A DNA stretch of 27,696 bases, taken from the IMG/VR virus record IMGVR_UViG_3300037805_000285, positions 1-27,696 of that record, one strand, 5' to 3'. Of the stretch, positions 7,460 through 14,252 are shown in pieces (the stretch's first letter is position 1; the number at the start of each line of letters is the position of its first letter). Origin of the DNA: a virus. The translations under genes and the position numbers were made by a program. The notes beneath the pieces are model-generated. The model worked only from the letters and a program-made list of their open reading frames with translations, searched no databases and was not told the origin of the DNA.

Positions 7460-8555
7460 TGTTTTCCTTTTGAAGTTTGTTTTCCAATTGTACCACAGTT
7501 TTTCTAAGTTCGTCAAGTTCAGCTTTTATTTCTTTCACTCTATGTTTGGCCGCGAGTCTGGTGTCATAAATCTTTCGATACACATCAAGAAACTTCCTAC
7601 CAAACTGTTTAGGGTAGAAGCCAAATTCCAAAATCATAGAGGGGTAGTAGGAGGCAACGTCTGCGTTTCTAAGTACAAAATGTTTGTTGCTCTCAACTAC
7701 AAGTCTCTTCTCCTGTGAGTGTAAGCCACCAATACCTATCTTGTAGGTTGTATCACCGATCACAATTTTCCTGTTGGATAACTCCCTAGGCATCTTAACT
7801 GAACCGTTCGCTCCAACTTCAAACCTCACAGCCGTAATGTCTGTTAGAAGTTCATTCAAGTCATCTGTTTCAAAATAGACGCAAGACGGTGGCTTATACG
7901 TAACTCGATAGTTCTTAGGAAGTTCAGGTGGTTTACCTTTGTACCTCAACTCTTTAACAAACACAGCTTCAGCGATTTGAGCATCAGACTTTGATCTAAG
8001 GTCAGTCCTGTACTGTGCGCTTAACTCGCCACGCAGTTCAATGCGATGTTTAATACTATGATATAAATCGATAGTTGTATCAAGGTCGTTCTCACAGTAG
8101 GCGTTAAGAGTTTCAATCTCCGAGTCTTTTAGTGGGATATGTGGGTCAAAGGGTAAGTCCCATAACTTCTTGCTACCAAGACGAGTACCGTAGTTCTTCA
8201 ATGAAATCATCACAGCAGGGGCAGGTTCTTTGATATCGATGTGATCCCAGTCCTCTGTCATCTCTACTATGCGCCAGTGTGGTACACGGTCTTGGATTAA
8301 CTTCTTTGACTTGTTGTACAAGTCCTTACAAGAGTCACCGTTCAACATACACTGAATCAACGGCATATCATACCTAGATGAGTTATAACCGAATGAGGTG
8401 TAAGAACGCAACACCTTGTGGATGCCTCGCTTATCTTGGGGGGCTAGTTTAGTTTGCGTATCAAATGTAATAAGCTTTCCGCTGTCTAAACCTTTGATAG
8501 CCAATAAGAAGTAATTTGGATAAACTTCAATATCCAAGCAAATTAGTTTTTTCAT
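7449..8555 (-). CDS. Family-B DNA polymerase, N-terminal fragment (3'-5' exonuclease and motif A)
   Basis: The protein has 368 residues from ATG 8555 behind AAAAAAGGATAAAA. Exonuclease motifs are Exo [12 protein letters not shown] (D8, E10), Exo [14 protein letters not shown] (N58, D63) and Exo [12 protein letters not shown] (Y153, D157), so proofreading is intact. Polymerase motif A is DVASYYPS (299-306), the DxxSLYPS variant with the metal-binding Asp. The chain then reads [12 protein letters not shown] into a charged helix ([22 protein letters not shown]) and stops. In full-length relatives motif B would follow soon after; here it sits in the separate gene at 6031-6828. The last codons overlap the HNH start. 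The DNA polymerase is thus encoded by two genes. A group I intron or intein is not supported by the sequence. Confidence 0.9.
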   Translation of the reverse strand: MKKLICLDIEVYPNYFLLAIKGLDSGKLITFDTQTKLAPQDKRGIHKVLRSYTSFGYNSSRYDMPLIQCMLNGDSCKDLYNKSKKLIQDRVPHWRIVEMTEDWDHIDIKEPAPAVMISLKNYGTRLGSKKLWDLPFDPHIPLKDSEIETLNAYCENDLDTTIDLYHSIKHRIELRGELSAQYRTDLRSKSDAQIAEAVFVKELRYKGKPPELPKNYRVTYKPPSCVYFETDDLNELLTDITAVRFEVGANGSVKMPRELSNRKIVIGDTTYKIGIGGLHSQEKRLVVESNKHFVLRNADVASYYPSMILEFGFYPKQFGRKFLDVYRKIYDTRLAAKHRVKEIKAELDELRKTVVQLENKLQKENNVS

Positions 8556-8598
8556 TTTTATCCTTTTTTAGTGTGGAACACTTAGTTAATAAAATACT

Positions 8599-8666
8599 CA
8601 CAAAGAAGAATATGGAGGGAGATTGTGGGTGCATTGACTAGATGCGATACCATATTCTTCTTTGTG
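8599..8666. repeat. Perfect 17-bp inverted repeat between SSB and polymerase genes
   Basis: CACAAAGAAGAATATGG at 8599-8615 is exactly complementary to CCATATTCTTCTTTGTG at 8650-8666, with a 34-base centre. Short outer arms CTTAGT (8581-8586) and ACTAAG (8670-8675) extend the symmetry. On the minus strand it follows the SSB stop and is followed by AGTATTTTATT before the polymerase gene, so it could act as a terminator or attenuator that sets SSB output above polymerase. It could also be a cruciform-forming site. Confidence 0.8.
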
Positions 8667-8674
8667 GATACTAA

Positions 8675-8692
8675 GGGGAGAGCTATCTCCCC
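8675..8692 (-). terminator. Short GC-rich hairpin just after the SSB stop
   Basis: GGGGAGA (8675-8681) pairs with TCTCCCC (8686-8692) around a 4-base loop, seven bases after the SSB TAA on the minus strand. Only TTAG follows, so it is a weak intrinsic terminator by itself. Together with the 17-bp inverted repeat it forms a tandem hairpin block. Confidence 0.6.
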
Positions 8693-8699
8693 AAAGAGT

Positions 8700-9215
8700 T
8701 TACAAGTCGTCTAACTCATCAAACTCACCAGCGTCAGCTACTTTCGCGCCGTCACCGAAGCTACCACCTTCTTTAACAAACTGAACACCCATCAAGTTAG
8801 CGTTAATACGCTTACCGAAGTTGTTGTTCTGTCCCCAGCAGTTGATAAGAGCATTTACATAACAACCTGCGTAAATGATGTCGTCCTCCTCTAGGATTGG
8901 AGAACGCTCTCTGTCAATTACCGTTGGTCGTTTGTTGTTAGACGCTTTAACCGCCCACATACCTTGATAACCATCGTATCCTTTTTCATCAAATACTTCA
9001 TCGCCATCTTTGATGAACAACTTAGATGCTGATACTTTAATCTTGTTGTCGCTTTTACAAGTTTCAATCGAAGCCATAATTGCATCGTAAGTAGCTGTAT
9101 CTGTTTTAGGGAATAAGAAGGTAGCTTCATACTTACCTTCTTTACCATCGAACACACTCTTTGAGTATAGTGATGGGAAACTTAGTCTTGCGTTTTTAAT
9201 CATTAAATTTGACAT
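8700..9215 (-). CDS. Single-stranded DNA-binding protein, DUF2815 family
   Basis: The protein has 171 residues from ATG 9215 behind ACAAGGATAAAAAAT. DUF2815 proteins are phage SSBs with an OB fold, comparable to T7 gp2.5. Recognisable family features are the N-terminal IKNARLSFPSLYSKSVFDGKEGKYEATFLFPK (written here as the LSFPSL and YEATFLFPK motifs), the central GYDGYQGMWAVKASNNKRPTVIDR, the YAGCYVNALINCWGQNNNFGKRINANLMGVQF core, and an acidic C-terminal tail (EFDELDDL). The acidic tail is the usual contact for polymerase and other replication partners. The gene has its own promoter upstream and a double hairpin downstream, fitting high, separate expression. The next gene in order is the polymerase. 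Confidence 0.9.
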   Translation of the reverse strand: MSNLMIKNARLSFPSLYSKSVFDGKEGKYEATFLFPKTDTATYDAIMASIETCKSDNKIKVSASKLFIKDGDEVFDEKGYDGYQGMWAVKASNNKRPTVIDRERSPILEEDDIIYAGCYVNALINCWGQNNNFGKRINANLMGVQFVKEGGSFGDGAKVADAGEFDELDDL

Positions 9216-9250
9216 ATTTTTTATCCTTGTAGTTATATTTATATTTTAAG

Positions 9251-9275
9251 TGCTAACAAGCTTGTCTTGCTAACA
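9251..9275 (-). promoter_or_regulatory. Direct repeats and palindrome in the SSB leader
   Basis: TGCTAACA occurs at 9251-9258 and again at 9268-9275, and the 10-bp palindrome ACAAGCTTGT (9256-9265) lies between them. They fall at or just after the expected transcription start of the SSB gene. This could be an operator or an autogenous translational control site. Confidence 0.45.
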
Positions 9276-9281
9276 GGTACT

Positions 9282-9307
9282 ATTATATCATAGTTTTCTT
9301 TAAGAAA
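9282..9307 (-). promoter_or_regulatory. Promoter of the SSB gene (extended -10)
   Basis: On the minus strand TGATATAAT (9290-9282) is an extended -10 with a consensus TATAAT at 9287-9282. Immediately upstream is the near-palindrome at 9295-9307 (TTTCTTTAAGAAA on plus), which contains the shared CTTAAAGAA element. No good -35 box is at standard distance, as expected for an extended -10 promoter or an activator-dependent one. Confidence 0.65.
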
Positions 9308-9326
9308 GTTAAATTTTATTAAAGAA

Positions 9327-9502
9327 TTAATCTTTTAAATTAACCTCATTACCCTTTAAAGCATTATCAATTCTATTACCAATAATCTCCCGAAGCACCC
9401 ACTTAGTAACAGGGTTAGTCTCGTGTTCTAACTTATGTAGCACTTGTGCTGTTGTTGTAGGTAAACCTATTGGTACGTTGTTATGGCTTCTTTAATGTTC
9501 AT
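9327..9502 (-). pseudogene. Small gene apparently split by a frameshift
   Basis: ATG 9502 opens MNIKEAITTYQ and stops at 9467. A second frame, shifted by -1 and open from 9491 to TAA 9327, encodes NNVPIGLPTTTAQVLHKL and then EHETNPVTKWVLREIIGNRI, which looks like real protein but has no usable start codon. Joining the two gives one protein of about 58 residues. The ATG overlaps the end of the upstream gene (GAAGATGAACATTAA), as usual for this operon. It may be a real frameshift mutation, a sequence error or a recoded gene; no classic slippery heptamer is visible. Function unknown. Confidence 0.45.
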
Positions 9503-9671
9503 CTTCAAACTCCCCACTTAAATATTCCAAATCTTGTAATGCTAACTCTAGCTTAACTCTAACCCATTGCTCTCTGTCCGTCTTAGGGTATTCCAACTGG
9601 TCTTGTATTTCATCTAAGAAGCCAACGATGCACTCAAGTTTCTTCTTACACAACTCTTCACTATGTTTCAT
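9492..9671 (-). CDS. Hypothetical 59-residue phage protein
   Basis: The likely start is ATG 9671, whose sequence ATGAAACATAG contains the stop of the upstream gene (11-base overlap). An upstream in-frame extension lacks support. The protein is mostly helical and acidic: KHSEELCKKKLECIVGFLDEI, then REQWVRVKLELALQDLEYLSGEF. Paired helices suggest a small coiled-coil protein. No known domain was recognised. It is part of the chain of small genes between DUF2800 and SSB. Confidence 0.65.
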   Translation of the reverse strand: MKHSEELCKKKLECIVGFLDEIQDQLEYPKTDREQWVRVKLELALQDLEYLSGEFEDEH

Positions 9672-9846
9672 GGATACTCTCTGATACGGGTTTAATCCTA
9701 TACTCTTCGTCCTCATGCCACATAGGTGCTACATCTATATCGCACCAAGTTTGGTGAGACTTGTCACAGCATAACTTCTCTAGCTTCTGAATTGTGTAGC
9801 CTTCAGCGAATGCGTGAATAACCTTTGCGTGTTTATGTTGCATCAT
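9661..9846 (-). CDS. Hypothetical small phage protein (WHEDEEYRIKP type)
   Basis: The preferred start is ATG 9846, six bases after AAGGAG, giving 61 residues; the longer frame to 9885 overlaps DUF2800 without its own site. The protein reads HAKVIHAFAEGYTIQKLE, then CDIDVAPMWHEDEEYRIKP. Phage proteins of about 60-120 residues with an N-terminal 'HA--I-A-A-G--I' and a C-terminal 'W--D-EYRIKP' are, to my knowledge, widespread and of unknown function. It follows DUF2800 by 10 bases. Confidence 0.7.
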   Translation of the reverse strand: MMQHKHAKVIHAFAEGYTIQKLEKLCCDKSHQTWCDIDVAPMWHEDEEYRIKPVSESIHET

Positions 9847-9856
9847 ATATTTCTCC

Positions 9857-10975
9857 TTACATCCCTTCAAAACTATCACTAACACTGGTGATGGGCTCTC
9901 GCTTGTCTGAGTTTGGTGCTAACACCACATCTCCTTCAGGTACGTGCCACGAGTCGCCAATGTCAACCATTAGTTGTTTACCAAGCTTCAACGCTTGAGT
10001 TGGTGTAATGATAGACTTCTTAAACCCATCTTCACCAAACTCTTTAGCTAACATCTCTTCAGCTTCTGACTTGTTTCTCCAAGCCTTGTTCTTACGAGAC
10101 TTAACTAACTTGTAGCCCTTGATCGACTCACCGTGCTCCATTCTCTCAAGCGCCACTGCATTGACTGCCTTGATAAACCCTGTGATTAAGGCTTCGTTGT
10201 CCAGGATTTTCTTGATGTGATCGATCGATATCTTGTCTGCTTGACCATCGATATCTTCAATCCCATCAAACGCACCTTTAACAACTGTCTCAACATGGGT
10301 AGCAAGTGCCGTACAATCCACTTGGTGAGGACACCACTTACAAGCCTTATCATTAGGGTTGAACTCTACATTATCCGCTAAAATTTTCTTAGCTATCTCT
10401 TGTGCGTGTGTTCTAAACTCTTCAAGCATCTTTCTACTTAAAGTCCAAGCAGAGATGTGACCTGCTCTTGTTTGTACAATGTGTAAAGTGATCTCTTCAA
10501 TGTCGTGAAACTCAAGATAATCAACTGCACCAACAGCGTACAACATCATCTGAGTGTTGTCTTCAGCGTGTACAATATTGCGACCTGTTTTTAGGTCAAC
10601 AACGTGCAAAGAACTGCCGTCAACAATAGTGCAATCGGAAGTACCAAACTGGTTTTGTGAAATGCTAGAAAGGTTAAAAGTCTCCTCCACCAACACTTCA
10701 CTTGTTTTAGTGTACAAACTACGACAGTAGTCTGTGTAATCTTCTGCAACATCTAATCTCTCCTTATCAACTGTAAAACCAACACCATCTTCTATTAGTG
10801 TTTGTCCAACCTCAATGTTCTCACCCTTCAGTAACTGTTCACCGATATAGTGTACTTCCGTACCCCATCTCGCCGCGGGATTTGATTTGTTCTCATAACC
10901 CTCAGAAGCTTTGACTGAGGCAGTACAGGTTAACCATCTACTACTTGAAGATGGACTTAATCTAGCGTGCTTCAT
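9857..10975 (-). CDS. DUF2800-family Cas4/RecB-like PD-(D/E)xK nuclease
   Basis: The protein has 372 residues. ATG 10975 overlaps the stop of the upstream gene (ATGA). It begins MKHARLSPSSSSRWLTCTAS, with the typical 'LSPS-S-RWL-C--S' opening of DUF2800. The nuclease core has E98 (VEETF), D114 (GTSDCTI), the D127-L-K129 pair (VVDLKTGR) and Q142 (TQMMLYA), matching the RecB/Cas4 order D...DxK...Q. C17 together with C212-x2-C215-x5-C221 (ACKWCPHQVDC) could hold a 4Fe-4S cluster as in Cas4 and AddB. Family length is about 360-400, so it is complete. It likely processes DNA ends in replication or recombination. Nuclease activity and the cluster are inferred from conserved residues. Confidence 0.9.
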   Translation of the reverse strand: MKHARLSPSSSSRWLTCTASVKASEGYENKSNPAARWGTEVHYIGEQLLKGENIEVGQTLIEDGVGFTVDKERLDVAEDYTDYCRSLYTKTSEVLVEETFNLSSISQNQFGTSDCTIVDGSSLHVVDLKTGRNIVHAEDNTQMMLYAVGAVDYLEFHDIEEITLHIVQTRAGHISAWTLSRKMLEEFRTHAQEIAKKILADNVEFNPNDKACKWCPHQVDCTALATHVETVVKGAFDGIEDIDGQADKISIDHIKKILDNEALITGFIKAVNAVALERMEHGESIKGYKLVKSRKNKAWRNKSEAEEMLAKEFGEDGFKKSIITPTQALKLGKQLMVDIGDSWHVPEGDVVLAPNSDKREPITSVSDSFEGM

Positions 10976-11307
10976 GATAAGCTCGACAAGTCTTTATTGA
11001 AGGCAACTAAGTCTTCTGTTTTGATGTCGGCCATCTTCTCACCGTACTTCTTAATCACCTCTTTCACCCTAGCTGAACCGTGTTTCTTAGCCAACTCTTT
11101 AGCTAACTCAAACACTGCACTAGGCTCTAAAGCTGATCTTATTTCAGATTTAGGTTCTTCCTTTTTCACTACCTTTTTGGTAGTCTTTTTAGGTGTTTGC
11201 TTTTCAGGTTCTGTTTTAACTACTTCCTTTTTTACAAGTAGCTTCTGAAGTGTTTGGATCGCTTCAGTTACATCTTCGTTGTTGTTAATTTCAATTGTTA
11301 TTTTCAT
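10972..11307 (-). CDS. Small basic phage protein with Lys/Pro linker and C-terminal helical domain
   Basis: The protein has 111 residues from ATG 11307 behind AAAAGGATAAAACG. The N-terminus is MKITIEINNNEDVTEAIQTLQKLL, a beta strand plus helix. The middle (about 26-58) is a low-complexity Lys/Thr/Pro/Glu linker. The C-terminus (FELAKELAKKHGSARVKEVIKKYGEKMADIKTEDLVAF) is a compact helical domain of the kind seen next to DUF2800 in other phages, where a 'KV-E-L-KYG-K-L-D---E' pattern recurs. The function is not known; a DNA-bound or partner-binding accessory to the nuclease is possible. It has a promoter immediately upstream and is coupled to DUF2800 by an ATGA overlap. Confidence 0.75.
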   Translation of the reverse strand: MKITIEINNNEDVTEAIQTLQKLLVKKEVVKTEPEKQTPKKTTKKVVKKEEPKSEIRSALEPSAVFELAKELAKKHGSARVKEVIKKYGEKMADIKTEDLVAFNKDLSSLS

Positions 11308-11341
11308 CGTTTTATCCTTTTATTGTTGTTGTTGAATTTCT

Positions 11342-11365
11342 ATTATACCTTAAATAAACTTAAAG
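11342..11365 (-). promoter_or_regulatory. Leftward promoter ahead of the DUF2800 gene pair
   Basis: On the minus strand a consensus TATAAT lies at 11347-11342. Directly upstream (11365-11348) is CTTTAAGTTTATTTAAGG, with two TTTAAG boxes; on the plus strand the first reads CTTAAAGTT, the same as in the late-leader operator. The upstream part overlaps the stop codon of the primase-helicase gene. The -35 is poor, suggesting regulated use. Confidence 0.55.
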
Positions 11366-13711
11366 TTCATCAAAATGTGAAATAATAAGTTCATCCTCAT
11401 CTGTGCTATACGGTAATAGCGTGACGTTGTAGACTTTTTTAGGCGTTCCGTTAATCCTCACACTCGTTCTCTTGTTACCGATAAAGTGATCTGTTAGTAT
11501 CTCTTCATACTTACCAATATCAATAGCTGGGACTTCCTGCAAGTGGTCTGTGAAAAACTCTTTAACATCGTGTTTCTTTTTGTAATAATATTTATCGCCT
11601 TTAAGTATCACGTCTCCGTCATCTCTTGCAGACGCTTTCGTTTGTTTGATAAACAGTTCTGCGATGTCGTATAACAACACATCAAGGTCGTTGTTAGTTG
11701 GGAGTCTGTATTTAGCCTGTAAAGCCCTTAATTCATCCTTACCCTTATCAGAGTGTATGATTTCCATAAAACGCCCTAGGATGTAAGATTTCGTAACCTG
11801 AGTGTATCTATCACTGTCTCTCAAGAAGACTTCTGATCCCATGATGGTGTGTTTCATCTCATCTTTGCGTAATTCCACTTGTAAAAAACGGTTGTATAAC
11901 TCATCGGAGTTATTTCTAGTGGCCGTCTTGTGTGTAGAGGTTAACGCTGTGAAGTGAAGGGGCAGTATCTGCGTGCCACCACTACCAAACTGATCAATGT
12001 GTATCTCTTTGTCTAAGTCCTTGATCTCTGCCTCCAGAGGGGTGTTAGCCTCATCGACAAGTAGTAACGCGCTGTTCTTAATCCCGCTAATAACACCACC
12101 ACCTACACCCTTGTTACCTCTCATACCGTTAAGAAGACGGTTCATCGTTATTTTCTGGAAGCCCAGCATTGTGAAAATCTCTGACTTACCACTGTTGGAC
12201 GGTGCAACCAACATCAACCTGTTCAGCTTCTGTTCTTTTAGTTTCACCGTTAAAGCAATAAGTTCAATGATGTCATCTAACTTACCGTTCCAAATCTCAT
12301 AAGCAAAGTCGTTAATAATCTCTTCGTCATGGATGTAACCTTTAACATCGATAAGAGGATTTTTACGCACCATCAGATAAGGTAGTTTGGTAGCGTCTAT
12401 GTCCTCAACACTAAACTCAATGTTCTTGTCTAGTGTGTATTCTGGCAAAACTTTAACATCAGAAATTGCAACCAGATTGTTTTTAAGAGCGTCTATCTCT
12501 TCCTTGCTGTATTTAAACGACTTCAACATTGTGCCAAGCGCCTGTGCTCCAACCTCTTCCACAATTCTGTCACCGCATTTAACAACGTATTTGTTATTGC
12601 ATAAAAACACACTACACCCAGAAGGGTTGTCCACCTCTTCAACTGTTGCCTTTAGGAAATTGTTTCTAAACGTTGATGCCTGTGTAACTTTCCATGTGTC
12701 TTTAGGGTTAGCAGTGTTATGCTCCTTAATTTTCTTGTTAAGTTTTTGTCCGATCTCTTCAGCAACTGTTTTTCTATCCATCCCGCGTTTTCTAAGAGGA
12801 ATCTCACCTCTTTCAATTTTTTCAGCGATAGCGTGGATGTCCTCCAAGCTATCAATCTTTTTAATAAGAGTATCAAGCTCGATGTTCTTTACCTCACCAA
12901 CAATTGATCTGAGTGTGCGGTAGTCCATCTGGTTAGGGATCAAGTGACCGTTATCCCACTTACTGCGTGTGAAGTCCTCATTGTTTTTATCTGACTTCTC
13001 ACCAAACTCTAAAAATTTGTTAAGCCCCTCTTCACCACCTTCGTATCTGTCGTATAAACACATACCAACCTGTAACCAAACGTCATACTCGAGTTCAGAC
13101 GGTAACGCGCTTAATAAACTGATAACCTCTTGTTCTGGCATGTTGTCTTCTTTAGTCGCCAGAGTTAAACCCATCTCGTCATAGTCGTTATCTCGTTTCT
13201 CACCTCTATCTCGCATATTTAGCGTTGTTAAGAAAGTATTATTCCAAGCGTTAACGATAAACTCGTCAAACTCATCAGCCCAAGCGTAACTGGCCAACTC
13301 TCCTTGTTTGTTCTCTACTGTTGTACCTACAATTGGGATGACTGACTGATAACCTGCGTAAATGTCTAACGCTGGATAGTCTTTAGTGCTACCAACGAGT
13401 TTATCAGGGTATTGATTATAAAAGGCGTAGTGTTCACCGCCCGAAGGTGTTGTGGCAAAAGGTTCTGCGTTTAGTAAATTGTTATCTTTGATAAATTTAC
13501 TCATAGACGCTCCTTCATCTTGATACTTATCGTTGTCAACAATGATTATGCCTTTAGGAATAATTCCCACGTAACCTGTTGCAGTGTGTTCGTATGGTTC
13601 GTTCTCTCGCTCCTGGTAACTGCCTTTTCTGTGAGCGTGTTTTTTATGCTTTGCTGCCTTTTGTAAAATAAAGCCAAGTTCTTGGTATTGTTTATAACTG
13701 TTTTCTAACAT
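11360..13711 (-). CDS. Primase-polymerase / SF3 helicase fusion
   Basis: The protein has 783 residues from ATG 13711 behind AAGGAGAAAGA. The N-terminal prim-pol domain (about 1-160) shows GIIIVDNDKYQDEG with D59 and D61, SGGEHYAFY (S90-H94) and ALDIYAGYQSVIPI (D116); these are the DxD, sxH and D motifs of AEP-type primase-polymerases. A PriCT-2-like helical segment follows (ALPSELEYDVWLQVGMCLYD, about 202-221, up to 255). The C-terminal helicase has Walker A VAPSNSGKS (502-510), Walker B ALLLVDEAN (548-556), a sensor region LHFTALTSTHKTATRN (585-600) and the Arg in NRFLQVEL (607-614). This fits an SF3/D5-type replicative helicase. Length and order match the primase-helicase fusions that initiate phage and plasmid replication. 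The adjacent non-coding 13712-14017 may be its origin. Confidence 0.9.
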   Translation of the reverse strand: MLENSYKQYQELGFILQKAAKHKKHAHRKGSYQERENEPYEHTATGYVGIIPKGIIIVDNDKYQDEGASMSKFIKDNNLLNAEPFATTPSGGEHYAFYNQYPDKLVGSTKDYPALDIYAGYQSVIPIVGTTVENKQGELASYAWADEFDEFIVNAWNNTFLTTLNMRDRGEKRDNDYDEMGLTLATKEDNMPEQEVISLLSALPSELEYDVWLQVGMCLYDRYEGGEEGLNKFLEFGEKSDKNNEDFTRSKWDNGHLIPNQMDYRTLRSIVGEVKNIELDTLIKKIDSLEDIHAIAEKIERGEIPLRKRGMDRKTVAEEIGQKLNKKIKEHNTANPKDTWKVTQASTFRNNFLKATVEEVDNPSGCSVFLCNNKYVVKCGDRIVEEVGAQALGTMLKSFKYSKEEIDALKNNLVAISDVKVLPEYTLDKNIEFSVEDIDATKLPYLMVRKNPLIDVKGYIHDEEIINDFAYEIWNGKLDDIIELIALTVKLKEQKLNRLMLVAPSNSGKSEIFTMLGFQKITMNRLLNGMRGNKGVGGGVISGIKNSALLLVDEANTPLEAEIKDLDKEIHIDQFGSGGTQILPLHFTALTSTHKTATRNNSDELYNRFLQVELRKDEMKHTIMGSEVFLRDSDRYTQVTKSYILGRFMEIIHSDKGKDELRALQAKYRLPTNNDLDVLLYDIAELFIKQTKASARDDGDVILKGDKYYYKKKHDVKEFFTDHLQEVPAIDIGKYEEILTDHFIGNKRTSVRINGTPKKVYNVTLLPYSTDEDELIISHFDEL

Positions 13712-14017
13712 TCTTTCTCCTTTTTTGTGTAAATTTGGTGTGGTACAGCTTAAAAACGGTTTGGATACATACTAAACCCTTATGTAGCAAGGGTTTGAGT
13801 GCCCTGTACCCCTGTGTCCCTTAATTTTACATTACTACCTGTATATATTATTTTTTTTTATTTATTTTTATTTATATATATATTAATTACTATATACAAG
13901 TAAAGGGTACAAGACTACATAGCTATAAAACCTATACCCCATATAGATTTGAGATGTATTCCCAATGTATCCAAAAGGGGGTGTCTGGTTTGACTACATG
14001 ACCACAAAACCCCTATT
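13712..14017. other. Non-coding region with nested inverted repeats and AT-rich core; candidate replication origin
   Basis: There is no gene in these 306 bases. Four pairs of perfect inverted repeats are nested: TTTGGATACAT 13760-13770 with 13965-13975; TATGTAG 13781-13787 with 13915-13921; TGTACCC 13805-13811 with 13905-13911; TGTATATA 13840-13847 with 13891-13898. The core 13848-13890 is almost pure A/T. A local hairpin AAACCCTT/AAGGGTTT lies at 13774-13796. The region sits directly upstream of the primase-helicase gene. Symmetry plus an easily melted centre is what an initiation site could look like. A long structured leader RNA is the alternative. Confidence 0.5.
13978..14013 (-). terminator. 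Possible terminator of the small-gene cluster
   Basis: On the minus strand, shortly after the stop at 14018, GGGGT pairs with ACCCC and TGGT pairs with ACCA around an 11-base loop, followed by CTTTT. The stem is interrupted by an internal loop, so strength is uncertain. Confidence 0.4.
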
Positions 14018-14242
14018 TTAGGCCTCTTCATCCTTATGTTGTACGAATTTGATTAAAATATCTTCACCATCGTTTGTTGGAAATACCCATTCTACAATTT
14101 CGTTTTTATGAACAACATCACTTAAAACGGATTCAATATCGTCATACGTGAGATCAATTTCAATCGATCTCATTTGTTTTTTAGGTTCAATGCCATGTGC
14201 CTCTCCAACATCTTTTGCTATTTTATTAAATAATTCACTCAT
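14018..14242 (-). CDS. Hypothetical 74-residue acidic phage protein
   Basis: It starts at ATG 14242 behind AAGGAGAAAGA, a strong site 10 bases after the previous gene. The sequence has an N-terminal helix (SELFNKIAKDVGEAHGI), a beta-helix stretch (RSIEIDLTYDDIESVLSDVV) and two C-terminal strands (EIVEWVFPTNDGEDILIKFVQH). The mixed alpha/beta composition and acidity are visible; no family was recognised. It is the last gene of the small-gene cluster, with a terminator-like hairpin behind it. Confidence 0.75.
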   Translation of the reverse strand: MSELFNKIAKDVGEAHGIEPKKQMRSIEIDLTYDDIESVLSDVVHKNEIVEWVFPTNDGEDILIKFVQHKDEEA

Positions 14243-14252
14243 TTCTTTCTCC

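Noticed and set aside
9857-10975. CRISPR-associated Cas4 proper
   Set aside because: The residues are Cas4/RecB-like, but the N-terminal pattern and neighbourhood fit the phage DUF2800 family; no cas1/cas2 are nearby.
12387-12923. Plus-strand frame of 178 residues
   Set aside because: It is antisense to the primase-helicase gene, Ser/Leu-rich as expected of a shadow frame, and has no ribosome site.
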